Positions 32,791 through 41,461 are shown, numbered from the stretch's first letter. The stretch is DNA of 64,000 nt from Streptomyces sp. NBC_01288 (GCF_035982055.1 NZ_CP108427.1:7005001-7069000); one strand, 5' to 3'. Program-made: numbers and translations. The notes: a model not told the origin generated them from the letters alone.

Positions 32791-34173
32791 GTGGCCGCCG
32801 ACAAGATCGACACCATCGTCAGCCTGAGCAAGCGCCGTGGCTTCGTATTCCCCAGTAGTGAGATCTACGGCGGCCAGCGCGCCGCTTGGGACTACGGGCC
32901 CCTGGGTGTCGAGCTCAAGGAGAACCTGAAGCGCCAGTGGTGGCGCTACATGGTGACGTCGCGCGAGGACGTGGTCGGTATCGACTCGTCCGTGATCCTG
33001 GCCCCCGAGGTCTGGGTCGCCTCCGGCCATGTCGCCACTTTCTCGGACCCGTTGACCGAGTGCACCGCGTGCCACAAGCGGTTCCGCGCGGACCACCTGG
33101 AGGAGGCGTACGAGGCCAAGCACGGCCGGCCCCCCGAGAAGGGTCTCGCCGACATCAACTGCCCCAACTGCGGCAACAAGGGCCAGTTCACCGAGCCCAA
33201 GGAGTTCTCCGGCCTGCTCTCCACCCACCTGGGCCCGACGCAGGACACCGGCTCCGTCGCCTATCTGCGCCCCGAGACCGCTCAGGGCATCTTCACCAAC
33301 TTCGCCCAGGTGCAGACCACTTCGCGCCGCAAGCCGCCGTTCGGCATCGCGCAGATGGGCAAGTCCTTCCGCAACGAGATCACGCCCGGCAACTTCATCT
33401 TCCGGACCCGCGAGTTCGAGCAGATGGAGATGGAGTTCTTCGTCAAGCCGGGCGAGGACGAGAAGTGGCAGGAGTACTGGATGGAGCAGCGCTGGAACTG
33501 GTACACCGGCCTGGGCCTGCGCGAGGAGAACATGCGGTGGTACGACCACCCCAAGGAGAAGCTCTCCCACTACTCCAAGCGCACCGCTGACATCGAGTAC
33601 CGCTTCCAGTTCGGCGGCAACGAGTGGGGCGAGCTGGAAGGCGTCGCCAACCGCACCGACTTCGACCTGAACGCCCACTCCAAGGCCTCCGGCCAGGACC
33701 TCTCCTTCTTCGACCAGGAGGCCCAGGAGCGCTGGACGCCGTACGTCATCGAGCCGGCCGCCGGTGTCGGCCGCGCGATGCTGGCGTTCCTGCTCGACGC
33801 GTACGTCGAGGACGAAGCGCCCAACGCCAAGGGCAAGTTGGAGAAGCGCACGGTGCTGCGCCTGGACCACCGGCTCGCCCCGGTGAAGGTCGCGGTGCTT
33901 CCGCTGTCCCGCAACCCCGAGCTGTCCCCGAAGGCCAAGGGCCTCGCCGCCGCGCTGCGTCAGAACTGGAACATCGAGTTCGACGACGCGGGTGCGATCG
34001 GCCGTCGTTACCGGCGTCAGGACGAGATCGGTACGCCGTACTGCGTGACGGTCGACTTCGACACGCTTGAGGACAACGCGGTGACGGTTCGCGAGCGCGA
34101 CTCGATGAAGCAGGAGCGCGTCTCCCTGGACCAGATCGAGGGCTACCTCGCGGGTCGCCTGATCGGTGCCTAG
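32791..34173 (+). CDS. glyS: Glycyl-tRNA synthetase, class II alpha2 type
   Basis: 460 aa, GTG start (VAADKIDTIVSLSKRRGFVFPSS). Class II motifs: the N-terminal WDYGPLGVELKENLK, motif 2 region GKSFRNEITPGNFIFRTREFEQMEMEFF, motif 3 region VGRAMLAFLLDAYVEDE, and an anticodon-binding domain from LAPVKVAVLPLS to the end. It also has an inserted C-x2-C/C-x2-C zinc ribbon (CTACHKR, CPNCGNK). It charges tRNA-Gly and is essential. A strong terminator follows. Confidence 0.97.
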   Translation: MAADKIDTIVSLSKRRGFVFPSSEIYGGQRAAWDYGPLGVELKENLKRQWWRYMVTSREDVVGIDSSVILAPEVWVASGHVATFSDPLTECTACHKRFRADHLEEAYEAKHGRPPEKGLADINCPNCGNKGQFTEPKEFSGLLSTHLGPTQDTGSVAYLRPETAQGIFTNFAQVQTTSRRKPPFGIAQMGKSFRNEITPGNFIFRTREFEQMEMEFFVKPGEDEKWQEYWMEQRWNWYTGLGLREENMRWYDHPKEKLSHYSKRTADIEYRFQFGGNEWGELEGVANRTDFDLNAHSKASGQDLSFFDQEAQERWTPYVIEPAAGVGRAMLAFLLDAYVEDEAPNAKGKLEKRTVLRLDHRLAPVKVAVLPLSRNPELSPKAKGLAAALRQNWNIEFDDAGAIGRRYRRQDEIGTPYCVTVDFDTLEDNAVTVRERDSMKQERVSLDQIEGYLAGRLIGA

Positions 34174-34192
34174 GGGCTGAGTTCTGAACGGG

Positions 34193-34234
34193 ACTGCGGG
34201 CGAGCTGAGTTGATCAGCCCGCCCGCAGTTTTTT
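34193..34234 (+). terminator. Strong Rho-independent terminator after glyS
   Basis: ACTGCGGGCGAGCTGA pairs with TCAGCCCGCCCGCAGT (one mismatch in 16) with a five-base loop, followed by six T. It lies 20 bp after the glyS stop and just before the end of the convergent chitinase gene. Confidence 0.9.
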
Positions 34235-34245
34235 GTGCGCTGCTC

Positions 34246-35292
34246 TCAACGCCCTTGCAGGGACTTCACGTTGTCGCCGAACGTCCAGTTCTTCGAGCCG
34301 TCCCAGTTGATCGACCAGGTCATCAGGCCCTTGAGGGACGTGCCGTAGTGGCGCCAGGCCTGGGAGACCAGCGACGGTGACATGTAGCCGCCGCCCGCGC
34401 CCGACTGGGCGGGCAGGCCCGGTACTTGCTTGTCGTACGGGACCTTGATCGTCGTACCCTGCACGACCAGGCCCTTGTTGAGGCAGTCGGTCTGGGCGGT
34501 GAAGCCCGCGACCGTGCCGGCCGAGTACGAGTCGCCGGAGCAGCCGTACATGCTGCCGTTGTAGTACTGCATGTTGAGCCACCACAGGCGGCCGTTGTCC
34601 GCGTACTTCTTCACGATCGGGAGATACGCGCCCCAGATCGAGCCGTACGTGATGCTGCCGCCGGTGACGTACGCGGTCTCCGGGGCCATCGTCAGGCCGA
34701 AGTTGGACGGCATCTGGGCGAGGATGCCGTCGATGATGCGGATCAAGTTGGCCTGGGACGTGGAGAGTTGGCCGATGTTTCCGCTGCCGACCAGGCCCGT
34801 CTCGATGTCGATGTCTATGCCGTCGAAGTTGTACTTCTTCAGGATCGGCACGATCGTCGAGACGAACTTGTTCGCCACAGTGGTCGAGCTGAGGTCGATG
34901 CCCGCGGCCGCGCCGCCGATGGACATCAGGATCGTCTGGCCGGAGGCCTTCGCCGCGCACATCTCGGCCGGCGTGGCCACCTTCACGCCCGCGTCCATGC
35001 CGTCCTCCCAGAGGGCGGTGCCGTCGGAACGGATCACCGGGAAGGCCGCGTTGATCACGTTGTAGCCGTGGGCGGCGATCGCGGAGTTGGTGATCGGGGT
35101 CCAACCGAAGGGCGGATGAACGCCGTTGGAGGAGCCGTCCCAGTTCTCCCAGTAACCCTGGAGGACCTTGCCGGCGGGGCGGGACTTCACGGCGCAGGTG
35201 TCGGCCGCGGATGCGGCCCCGGCGATGGGGAGTTGGGCGAGGCAGGCCGTCGTCAGGGCGGCGGCGAGCAGGCGCAGGGCACGACGGAGCAT
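34246..35292 (-). CDS. Secreted GH18 chitinase
   Basis: 348 aa. Signal peptide MLRRALRLLAAALTTACLAQ then LPIAGAASA. The GH18 catalytic motif DGIDIDIE carries the proton-donor Glu, preceded by the strand TILMSIGGAAAG; LTMAPETAYV and the C-terminal GLMTWSINWDGS also fit. No chitin-binding module is present, so this is a single-domain enzyme resembling the ChiD/ChiC-type bacterial chitinases with the QGYWENWDG start. It degrades chitin to chito-oligosaccharides outside the cell. GGGAGGCCCGT precedes the ATG. DasR-type repeats lie upstream. Confidence 0.93.
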   Translation of the reverse strand: MLRRALRLLAAALTTACLAQLPIAGAASAADTCAVKSRPAGKVLQGYWENWDGSSNGVHPPFGWTPITNSAIAAHGYNVINAAFPVIRSDGTALWEDGMDAGVKVATPAEMCAAKASGQTILMSIGGAAAGIDLSSTTVANKFVSTIVPILKKYNFDGIDIDIETGLVGSGNIGQLSTSQANLIRIIDGILAQMPSNFGLTMAPETAYVTGGSITYGSIWGAYLPIVKKYADNGRLWWLNMQYYNGSMYGCSGDSYSAGTVAGFTAQTDCLNKGLVVQGTTIKVPYDKQVPGLPAQSGAGGGYMSPSLVSQAWRHYGTSLKGLMTWSINWDGSKNWTFGDNVKSLQGR

Positions 35293-35344
35293 ACGGGCCT
35301 CCCGGTGGGGGTGCGGTGAGGTGTCGTAGGCATGACAGTGCGCG

Positions 35345-35378
35345 TGGTCCAGACCTTTCGTCAAGAGGGTCTGTACCG
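35345..35378. promoter_or_regulatory. Chitinase promoter direct repeats / DasR-type site
   Basis: TGGTCCAGACCT (35345-35356) matches the 12-bp repeat known from Streptomyces chitinase promoters and the DasR consensus. A weaker copy, GGGTCTGTACCG, is at 35367-35378, 22 bp away. Both lie 53-86 bp upstream of the chitinase start, so GlcNAc-responsive control by DasR is likely. Confidence 0.65.
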
Positions 35379-35403
35379 GCCGACCGCGCTGACAAGTATG
35401 GAA

Positions 35404-35425
35404 TGACAGATATTGAAATCTGTCA
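35404..35425. promoter_or_regulatory. Perfect inverted repeat TGACAGAT-N6-ATCTGTCA (probable TetR operator)
   Basis: Eight-base perfect arms, 24-45 bp upstream of the aldo/keto reductase start. A TetR gene is the second gene of that unit and is the obvious candidate binder (autoregulation). Confidence 0.6.
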
Positions 35426-35430
35426 GCTGT

Positions 35431-35447
35431 CATGCCAAGGTGGCATG
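35431..35447. promoter_or_regulatory. Palindrome CATGCCA-AGG-TGGCATG abutting the reductase start
   Basis: Seven-base arms around AGG, ending one base before the start ATG at 35449. In RNA the hairpin would hide the only purine-rich ribosome-binding stretch (AAGG); in DNA it could be a second operator. Confidence 0.45.
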
Positions 35448-35448
35448 C

Positions 35449-36459
35449 ATGACGATCCCCGCGCGCACTCTCGGAACCACCGGCCCCCAGGTCTCCGCCC
35501 TCGGCCTCGGCTGCATGGGCATGTCCGCGCTGTACGGCGACGCGGACAGGACCGAGTCCGTCGCCACCATCCACGCCGCCCTCGAAGCGGGCGTCACGCT
35601 CCTCGACACCGGCGACTTCTACGCCATGGGCCACAACGAGATGCTGATCGGCGAGGCCCTGCGCACCGCCCCGGCCGCCCGCCGCGAACAGGCGCTCACC
35701 AGCGTGAAGTTCGGGGCGCTGCGCGGTCCGGACGGCAGCTGGTTCGGCTACGACGGCAGGCCCGCCGCCGTGAAGAACTTCGCCGCGTACTCCCTCCAGC
35801 GCCTCGGCGTCGACCACATCGACGTGTACCGGATCGCCCGGGTCGATGCCGACGTACCGATCGAGGAGACGGTCGGCGCGATCGCCGAGCTGGTCGAGCA
35901 GGGCTACGTCCGGCACATCGGCCTCAGCGAGGTCGGCGCCGACACCATCCGCCGGGCCGCCGCGACCGCGCCGATCGCGGATGTGCAGCTGGAGTACGCG
36001 CTGATCACGCGCGGCATCGAGGACCGGATCCTGCCGGTCACCCGCGAGCTGGGCATCTCCGTCACGGCGTACGGCGTGCTGTCGCGCGGGCTGATCTCCG
36101 GGCACTTCACGACCGACCGGCAGCTCGGCGCGAGCGACTTCCGGGCGCACTCGCCGCGCTTCCAGGGCGAGAACCTCCAGCACAACCTGACCCTGGTCGA
36201 GCAGTTGCGGAAGCTCGCCGAGCAGAAGGGCGTCACCGTCGCCCAACTCGCCATCGCCTGGGTGCTGTCGCGGGGCGAGGACATCGTGCCGCTGGTCGGC
36301 GCGCGCACCAGGGAGCGGCTGACCGAGTCGCTGGGCGCGCTGGACGTCGTACTGGACGCGGCGGACCTGGCCGCGATCGAGGCGGCCGTACCGGCGGACT
36401 CGGCGTCGGGCGACCGCTACCCGTCGGCGATGATGACGCACCTCGACAGCGAGCGCTGA
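35449..36459 (+). CDS. Aldo/keto reductase
   Basis: 336 aa. NADPH-dependent oxidoreductase, TIM barrel. Seen: LGLGCMGMSALYG, LLDTGDFYAMGHNEMLIGEAL with catalytic Asp (D of DTGDFY) and Tyr, SVKFG with catalytic Lys, and the cofactor-binding end IVPLVGARTRERL. The segment HIDVYRIARVD places Arg where the catalytic His of the usual LYYxHRxD motif would be. The start at 35449 removes a short non-conserved upstream extension. The TetR gene follows after 26 bp; the two probably form a detoxification unit. Confidence 0.9.
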   Translation: MTIPARTLGTTGPQVSALGLGCMGMSALYGDADRTESVATIHAALEAGVTLLDTGDFYAMGHNEMLIGEALRTAPAARREQALTSVKFGALRGPDGSWFGYDGRPAAVKNFAAYSLQRLGVDHIDVYRIARVDADVPIEETVGAIAELVEQGYVRHIGLSEVGADTIRRAAATAPIADVQLEYALITRGIEDRILPVTRELGISVTAYGVLSRGLISGHFTTDRQLGASDFRAHSPRFQGENLQHNLTLVEQLRKLAEQKGVTVAQLAIAWVLSRGEDIVPLVGARTRERLTESLGALDVVLDAADLAAIEAAVPADSASGDRYPSAMMTHLDSER

Positions 36460-36485
36460 TCCGGCCTGCGGGTACGGTCTTCGTC

Positions 36486-37070
36486 ATGGCACCGAGCGAG
36501 ACCCTGACCGCCGAGCGCATCCTCGAAGCGACCGAGGAGGTGCTGCGCCGCCACGGCCCGGCGAAGGCCACCGTGGTGGACGTGGCCCGCGCGCTCGGCG
36601 TCAGCCATGGCACCGTCTACCGGCACTTCCGCACGAAGGCCGCCCTGCGCGAGGCGGTCACCAAGCGCTGGCTGGACCGGACCTCGCGGATGCTGTCCCG
36701 TTTCGTGACGGAGGACAGCGACCCGGAGACCCGGCTGCGGCACTGGCTGGCGGGGTTGTTCGAGGCCAAGCGGAAGAAGGCGGGTGGCGATCCCGAACTC
36801 TTCGCCACGTACTCGGTCCTCGCCGAGGAGGCGGGCGACGCGGTCAGCGAGCACATCGCCGAACTCACCGGCCAGCTGACGGAGATCGTGCGGGCGGGCG
36901 TCGACAGCGGCGCCTTCACGGCCGCCGACCCGGCCGTCGCCGCCCGCGTCGTCTTCCAGGCCACCGGCCGTTTTCATGACCCGTCCTACGCACGGGAGTG
37001 GCTGAAGCCGGGCGTGGACGCGGAGTTCGAGGCACTGGTGGAACTGTTGGTGCGCGGGCTGCGGAGCTAG
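36486..37070 (+). CDS. TetR-family transcriptional repressor
   Basis: 194 aa. The N-terminal HTH (ILEATEEVLRRHGPAKATVVDVARALGVSHGTVYRHFRTKAAL) is typical; the C-terminal ligand domain resembles the C-terminal part of YbiH/YcdC-like repressors (LRHWLAGLFEAKRKKAGGDPELF). Probably controls the preceding reductase gene through the inverted repeat at 35404-35425. Its stop codon overlaps that of the convergent small membrane-protein gene. Confidence 0.9.
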   Translation: MAPSETLTAERILEATEEVLRRHGPAKATVVDVARALGVSHGTVYRHFRTKAALREAVTKRWLDRTSRMLSRFVTEDSDPETRLRHWLAGLFEAKRKKAGGDPELFATYSVLAEEAGDAVSEHIAELTGQLTEIVRAGVDSGAFTAADPAVAARVVFQATGRFHDPSYAREWLKPGVDAEFEALVELLVRGLRS

Positions 37071-37366
37071 CCGCGCTGTTGGAACCGCTGCCCCGGGCCG
37101 ACCGCGAACACATACGGCCGCCCGGCGCCGGGCTCTGCGCCCCGGATGCCGCCGAGGCGGAGGCGGTCGGTCGTCGGCGCGGCCAGGGACAGGGCGGTGA
37201 AGGCCCCGTCGGCCGGCGCCCCGGCGACGGGGCTCGCGACGAAGCCCACGAGTGCACCGGCGACGATCACGGCCGCGAGGCCGAGGTGCGGGTCACCATG
37301 ACCGCCGGAGAAGAGGCCACGCAACACCCCGCGTGATGCCCGCAGTTCGGACTCGTGCCGGCTCAT
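37067..37366 (-). CDS. Hypothetical small membrane protein
   Basis: 99 aa. One hydrophobic segment (LGLAAVIVAGALVGFVASPV) and an Ala/Gly-rich remainder. Third codon positions are almost all G or C, which supports real coding. No convincing ribosome binding site precedes the ATG. Convergent with the TetR gene, overlapping it by 4 bp. No family recognised. Confidence 0.5.
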   Translation of the reverse strand: MSRHESELRASRGVLRGLFSGGHGDPHLGLAAVIVAGALVGFVASPVAGAPADGAFTALSLAAPTTDRLRLGGIRGAEPGAGRPYVFAVGPGQRFQQRG

Positions 37367-37441
37367 GTGCCGTCGTCGGTCCAGCCGTACGGCCCTCGGC
37401 CCACTCGTCCGTCGGTTGCCCTTTGCTTGGTCGCCCGGGGT

Positions 37442-38590
37442 CTAACCGATTGCCGCGCACCCCCAGAACTCCCGCATCAGCGGTGTCGGTGTCGGGCTGG
37501 TCATCGCCACCTGGGTCAGCAGGACCGTCACCGTGCCCGTGGGCGGGACCACGTGGGCCGCCGTGCCGGTGCCGCCGACCCAGCCGTAGCGGCCGGGGAC
37601 GTTCCACGGGTCGACCGGAGCGACGTCGACCTGGCCGCCGTAGCCCCAGCCCTGGCCCTCCAGGAAGAGGGTGGCGGCCTCGCGCTGGGCCGCGGTGAGG
37701 TGGTTGGTGGTCATGCGGCTCACGGAGGTGGGGGAGAGGACCGGGGTGCCGTCCGGAGCCGCGCCGGCGTTCGCGAGCATCCGGCCGAAGGCCAGCAGGT
37801 CGTCGGCCGTCGAGACCAGGCCGCCGGCGCCCGAGGGGAAGGCCGGGGGCCGGCTGAAACCGCCGTCCGGGGTGTCGGCCCGTTCCAGGGCGCCCAGCTC
37901 GCCCGGGGTGTAGGCGGTGGTGAAGCGGGCCCGCTTCGACTCCGGCACCGCGAACCCGGTGTCCGGCATGCCCAGCGGCCCGAAGAACCGCTCCGCCAGG
38001 AAGTCGGGGAAGGACGTGCCCGAGGCGCGGGCGACCAGGACGCCCTGGATGTCCGAGCAGGTGTTGTAGAGCCACGCGGCGCCCGGCTGGCGCACCATCG
38101 GGATCCGGGACAGGGCGGTGAGCCACTCGTCGGGGCCCGGTTGGAGGTAGGGGGCGCGGCCGTCCTGCTGGAACGCGAGCAGCGCCTGGACGGCCGACAG
38201 GAAGAAGTCGTCCGGGAAGCCCCAGCCGGCCCGGAAACTCAGCAGGTCCTCGACGGTGATGGGGCGGTCCGCGGGCACGACGTCCTCGACCGGCGAGGAG
38301 GGCGTGCGGACCACCGTCGGCTTCGCCAGCTCCGGCAGCCACTCCGCCACCGGGGCGTCCAGCGCGAGCCGCCCGTCCTCCACCAGCGCCAGCACCGCCG
38401 CCGCCGTGACCGGCTTGCTGACCGAGGCGACCCGGAAGATCGAGTCGCGGGCCATCGGGGCGGTGCCCTCGACGTCGACGGAGCCGACGGCGACCACCTC
38501 GACGTCGTCGCCGCGGGCCACCAGGCCCACCGCCCCCGGCACGGTGCCGTCGTCGACGCGTCGCCGCAGGGTGTCGTGGAGAGAGCTCAT
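37442..38590 (-). CDS. Serine hydrolase of the beta-lactamase/EstB family
   Basis: 382 aa, no signal peptide, so probably cytoplasmic. The S-x-x-K motif is in FRVASVSKPVTAAAVLAL, the tyrosine motif in AAWLYNTCSDIQG (YNT in place of the usual Y-S/A-N), and the HTGG-like element is GWVGGTGT. Such class C beta-lactamase-like enzymes are esterases, D-aminopeptidases or amide hydrolases; the substrate is unknown. A perfect 30-bp-long palindromic site precedes the gene at 38611-38640. Confidence 0.88.
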   Translation of the reverse strand: MSSLHDTLRRRVDDGTVPGAVGLVARGDDVEVVAVGSVDVEGTAPMARDSIFRVASVSKPVTAAAVLALVEDGRLALDAPVAEWLPELAKPTVVRTPSSPVEDVVPADRPITVEDLLSFRAGWGFPDDFFLSAVQALLAFQQDGRAPYLQPGPDEWLTALSRIPMVRQPGAAWLYNTCSDIQGVLVARASGTSFPDFLAERFFGPLGMPDTGFAVPESKRARFTTAYTPGELGALERADTPDGGFSRPPAFPSGAGGLVSTADDLLAFGRMLANAGAAPDGTPVLSPTSVSRMTTNHLTAAQREAATLFLEGQGWGYGGQVDVAPVDPWNVPGRYGWVGGTGTAAHVVPPTGTVTVLLTQVAMTSPTPTPLMREFWGCAAIG

Positions 38591-38610
38591 CGGTCGGCCT
38601 TCCGGTCCGG

Positions 38611-38640
38611 GGAGTCGTATCGGATATCGGATACGACTCC
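38611..38640. promoter_or_regulatory. Long palindrome upstream of the serine hydrolase (probable operator)
   Basis: GGAGTCGTATC (38611-38621) and GATACGACTCC (38630-38640) are perfect 11-bp arms around GGATATCG. It lies 21 bp upstream of the start codon. The centre holds GATATC, and the CGGATA element repeats in it. No regulator gene is adjacent. Confidence 0.6.
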
Positions 38641-38669
38641 CCTCGCCTCCCGAACTCATCGCTCCCCGG

Positions 38670-38876
38670 TCAGTCGGCGGTCGGGTCCACCGTCGCCTGG
38701 TGCTCCTCGGCCAGATGCTCCTCCGCCTTCAGCCAGGGCAGGAACTGCGCGTTCTTCTTCCAGCCGCAGGTGTCGCACACGATCGTGCGCTGCGCGCCCT
38801 TGCGCTGCACGCGGACGACATGTTCCCGCCCGTGCTGGTCCCAGCGGCTCACTTTGCTCGTGTTGATCTGCAACAT
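38670..38876 (-). CDS. Small conserved protein with a C-x2-C pair
   Basis: 68 aa. Starts MLQINTSKVSRWDQHGREHV and has IVCDTCGWKKNAQFLPWLKAEEHLAEEH: one C-x2-C pair plus later His residues, so a small zinc-binding fold is possible. Good codon bias and a purine-rich GAGGCG before the ATG support it. Function unknown. It lies 80 bp upstream of the serine hydrolase, on the same strand. Confidence 0.75.
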   Translation of the reverse strand: MLQINTSKVSRWDQHGREHVVRVQRKGAQRTIVCDTCGWKKNAQFLPWLKAEEHLAEEHQATVDPTAD

Positions 38877-39011
38877 GCGCCTCGCCTCCGTTCAGGAGTC
38901 TCCGGCAAGGAGTGTGCAGCAAGACCAACATCAACAGGGCTCAATTCACGCCGAGTTGTCCAAGCTGTGAACATGACATCCCGGGTGTCGTCCGGCATGT
39001 CATCCGATATG

Positions 39012-40439
39012 TCACCCGATGGTGCGCGGCAGGCGCAGGCTGAGCAGGCCGGTCAGGACGACCCCGGCCAACTGCACCACCAGGGTTATGGCCAGGGCGT
39101 CCCGCATGCCCATCCCCGGGACCAGGGAGAGGAAGAGGGTGCCGAGGGTGGCCACGCCCAGTGCCAGCGCGGACTGCTGGGTGGTGACCATGACACCGGC
39201 GCCCACACCGGCACGGGCGGCCGGGACCTCGGACAGGATGATCCGGAAGATGATGGGGAGTTGGAGCGCCTGACCGGCACCGGCGACGGCCGCGCCGGGG
39301 AGCAGTTCGACGAACCCGAGATGCGGCCACGAACGCAACACGGCCAGCACGATCAGCCCGAGGCCCACCGCCTGGATGACCGAACCGGCCGTCACGACGC
39401 GCGTGCCGTACCGGGTCACCAGGCGCGGCCCGGCGAGCGAGGCGAGGAAGAAGGTCACCGCCAGCGGGACGAGCGCCAGGCCCGCCGCGACCGGGCCGAG
39501 ACCCGCGCCGCTCTGCAACGCCACCGCGATCACGAACATGAACCCGCTGAAGCCGATCGCGAACGGAAGGATCATCACAAGACCGCGCCGCAGCGAGGTC
39601 AGCGCCAGCAGACTCGGCGGCACCAGCGGCGTACGGCCCTGCCGGTCCGCCCTGCGCTCCACCGCGTAGAACGCCGACGCGAGCCCAGGGAACGCGGCCA
39701 GCGACAGCCACGTCCACAGCGGCCAGCCCGCCGCCCGGCCCTCGGTCAGCGGGACCAGCAGTGCCAGCAGGGACGCGCCGAGCAGGAAGGTGCCGGGCAC
39801 GTCCACCGGCTCCGGGTGCTGGGAACGCGTCTCCGGTACGACCTTGGCGGCCAGGAACAGGCCGATGACGACGACCGGCACGTTCACCAGGAACACCGCG
39901 CGCCAGCCGGTACCGGCGATGTCCGCGGCGACCAGGATCCCGCCGAGGATCTGGCCGGCGACCATGGCGAGGCCGGCGGTCGCGCCGTACAGGCCCATCG
40001 CCTTGGCGCGGCGCGGGCCCTGGGTCGCGGACTGGATGGTGGCGAGGACCTGCGGGAGCATCGCCGCGGACGCCGCGCCCTGCGCGATCCGCGCCGCGAC
40101 CAGCGTCCACGCGGTGGGCGCGAGCCCGCACGCGAGCGAGGTGACACCGAACGCGGCCATCCCGCCCAGGAACAGCCGCCTGCGCCCGAACAGGTCGCCG
40201 AGCCTTCCGCCGAGGACGAGCAGCACGGCGTACGAGACTCCGTAGCCGGCGACGACGAGTTCGAGGACGGCCTCGCTCGCCGAGAGGTCCTTGCCGATGG
40301 TCGGCAGGGCCACGTTCACGATGAAGAAGTCGATGAGGGGCAGCGCCGCGGCCAGCAGCACCGTGAACAGTCCGAGGCCGCTGAGCACGGGTGCCGCCGC
40401 CGGGGATCGGACGGAGCGGGAAGCGATGGTTTCGGTCAC
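39012..40439 (-). CDS. MFS drug efflux transporter (DHA2-type, 14 helices)
   Basis: 475 aa, about 14 membrane segments. Signature motifs: LPLIDFFIVNVALPTIGKDL in helix 1, GGRLGDLFGRRRLFLGG (motif A) and LVAARIAQGAASAAMLPQVLA (motif B region). Proton-driven export of drugs or metabolites is expected. The GTG start is not strongly supported by a ribosome binding site. The divergent helix-turn-helix gene 100 bp away is likely its regulator. Confidence 0.92.
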   Translation of the reverse strand: MTETIASRSVRSPAAAPVLSGLGLFTVLLAAALPLIDFFIVNVALPTIGKDLSASEAVLELVVAGYGVSYAVLLVLGGRLGDLFGRRRLFLGGMAAFGVTSLACGLAPTAWTLVAARIAQGAASAAMLPQVLATIQSATQGPRRAKAMGLYGATAGLAMVAGQILGGILVAADIAGTGWRAVFLVNVPVVVIGLFLAAKVVPETRSQHPEPVDVPGTFLLGASLLALLVPLTEGRAAGWPLWTWLSLAAFPGLASAFYAVERRADRQGRTPLVPPSLLALTSLRRGLVMILPFAIGFSGFMFVIAVALQSGAGLGPVAAGLALVPLAVTFFLASLAGPRLVTRYGTRVVTAGSVIQAVGLGLIVLAVLRSWPHLGFVELLPGAAVAGAGQALQLPIIFRIILSEVPAARAGVGAGVMVTTQQSALALGVATLGTLFLSLVPGMGMRDALAITLVVQLAGVVLTGLLSLRLPRTIG

Positions 40440-40466
40440 GCTGACGAGCGTGCGCCTCTTGCGAGA

Positions 40467-40505
40467 CTGGTACCAGAGTGTCCTTATCCTGGTAGCAGGA
40501 CTACC
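40467..40505. promoter_or_regulatory. Palindromes between the divergent MFS and regulator genes
   Basis: CTGGTACCAG (40467-40476, perfect) and GGTAG-CAGGA-CTACC (40491-40505). Both share the GGTA/TACC half. Placed over the shared promoter region, they are candidate sites for the helix-turn-helix protein encoded at 40541. Confidence 0.4.
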
Positions 40506-40540
40506 TGGAAACAGGCTCCGCGGAGCGGCAGACTGGAGCG

Positions 40541-41461
40541 ATGACGACGATGGCACAGGAGACGGTGACGGGGGCGACGGTCGGCGCGGTGACCGAGGTG
40601 GCCGGTGCTCCGGGGGGCGCTCCGCAGACCGCGTCCACGGTCCGGCGGCATGAACTCGCCGCGTTCCTGCGCCACCGCCGCGAGCACATCGCCCCCGAGC
40701 AGGTCGGCCTGCCGCGCGGCACCCGGCGCCGCACACCCGGCCTGCGCCGCGAGGAGGTCGCGCAGCTCGCCGCGGTCGGGGTCACCTGGTACACGTGGCT
40801 CGAACAGGCCCGGGACATCCAGGTCTCGGTACAGGTCCTCGACGCCCTCGCCCGCACCCTGTTCCTGGACGGCAGCGAACGCTCCCACCTCTTCCAGCTG
40901 GCCGGTGCGATCGACCCCCAGCCGGCCACGAGCTGCGCGGTCGTCACGCCCGCCCTCCAGGCGATGCTGGACCAGTTGGACCCGATCCCGGCCTGCCTCC
41001 AGAACAGCCGGTACGACATCCTCGCCTACAACCGCACCTACGGAATGCTGCTCTGCGACCTGGACGCGGTACCGCCCGAGGACCGCAACTGCATGATCCT
41101 CTCCTACACGCACGAGGAGTGGCAGTCGTCGATCGTGCACCTGGAGAAGAGCCAGCGCCTCATGGCCGCCCGCTTCCGGGGCTCGATGGCCGACCACCTC
41201 GCCGACCCCACCTGGAAGACCCTCCTCAAGCGCCTGCGCACGTCCCCCGAGTTCTGCGAGGTCTGGGACCGCCACGAGGTCATGGGCGCCAGCCCCCGCC
41301 GCAAGGAGTTCCGCAACACCCACGTGGGCCGCATCACGGTCGACCACACCGACCTGTGGCTGGGCCCGGCAAGGGGACCGAGGATGGTGACCTACGCCCC
41401 GGCGAACGAGGAGTCGAGGGAGCGCTTGGAGCGCCTGCACGCACTGGCACAGGCGAGGTAG
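40541..41461 (+). CDS. XRE-type regulator with MmyB-like ligand-binding domain
   Basis: 306 aa. An N-terminal extension is followed by the HTH (ELAAFLRHRREHIAPEQVGLP, RTPGLRREEVAQLAAVGVTWYTWLEQARD) and a PAS-like MmyB domain (PIPACLQNSRYDILAYNRTY, VEDHTDL-like end TVDHTDLWLGPARGPRMVTYAPA). These regulators often sit beside, and control, transporters or dehydrogenases in Streptomyces. It is divergent from the MFS gene. Confidence 0.9.
   Translation: MTTMAQETVTGATVGAVTEVAGAPGGAPQTASTVRRHELAAFLRHRREHIAPEQVGLPRGTRRRTPGLRREEVAQLAAVGVTWYTWLEQARDIQVSVQVLDALARTLFLDGSERSHLFQLAGAIDPQPATSCAVVTPALQAMLDQLDPIPACLQNSRYDILAYNRTYGMLLCDLDAVPPEDRNCMILSYTHEEWQSSIVHLEKSQRLMAARFRGSMADHLADPTWKTLLKRLRTSPEFCEVWDRHEVMGASPRRKEFRNTHVGRITVDHTDLWLGPARGPRMVTYAPANEESRERLERLHALAQAR

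Noticed and set aside
35293..36441. Minus-strand extension of the chitinase frame
   Set aside because: Antisense to the aldo/keto reductase; the chitinase signal peptide starts cleanly at 35292.
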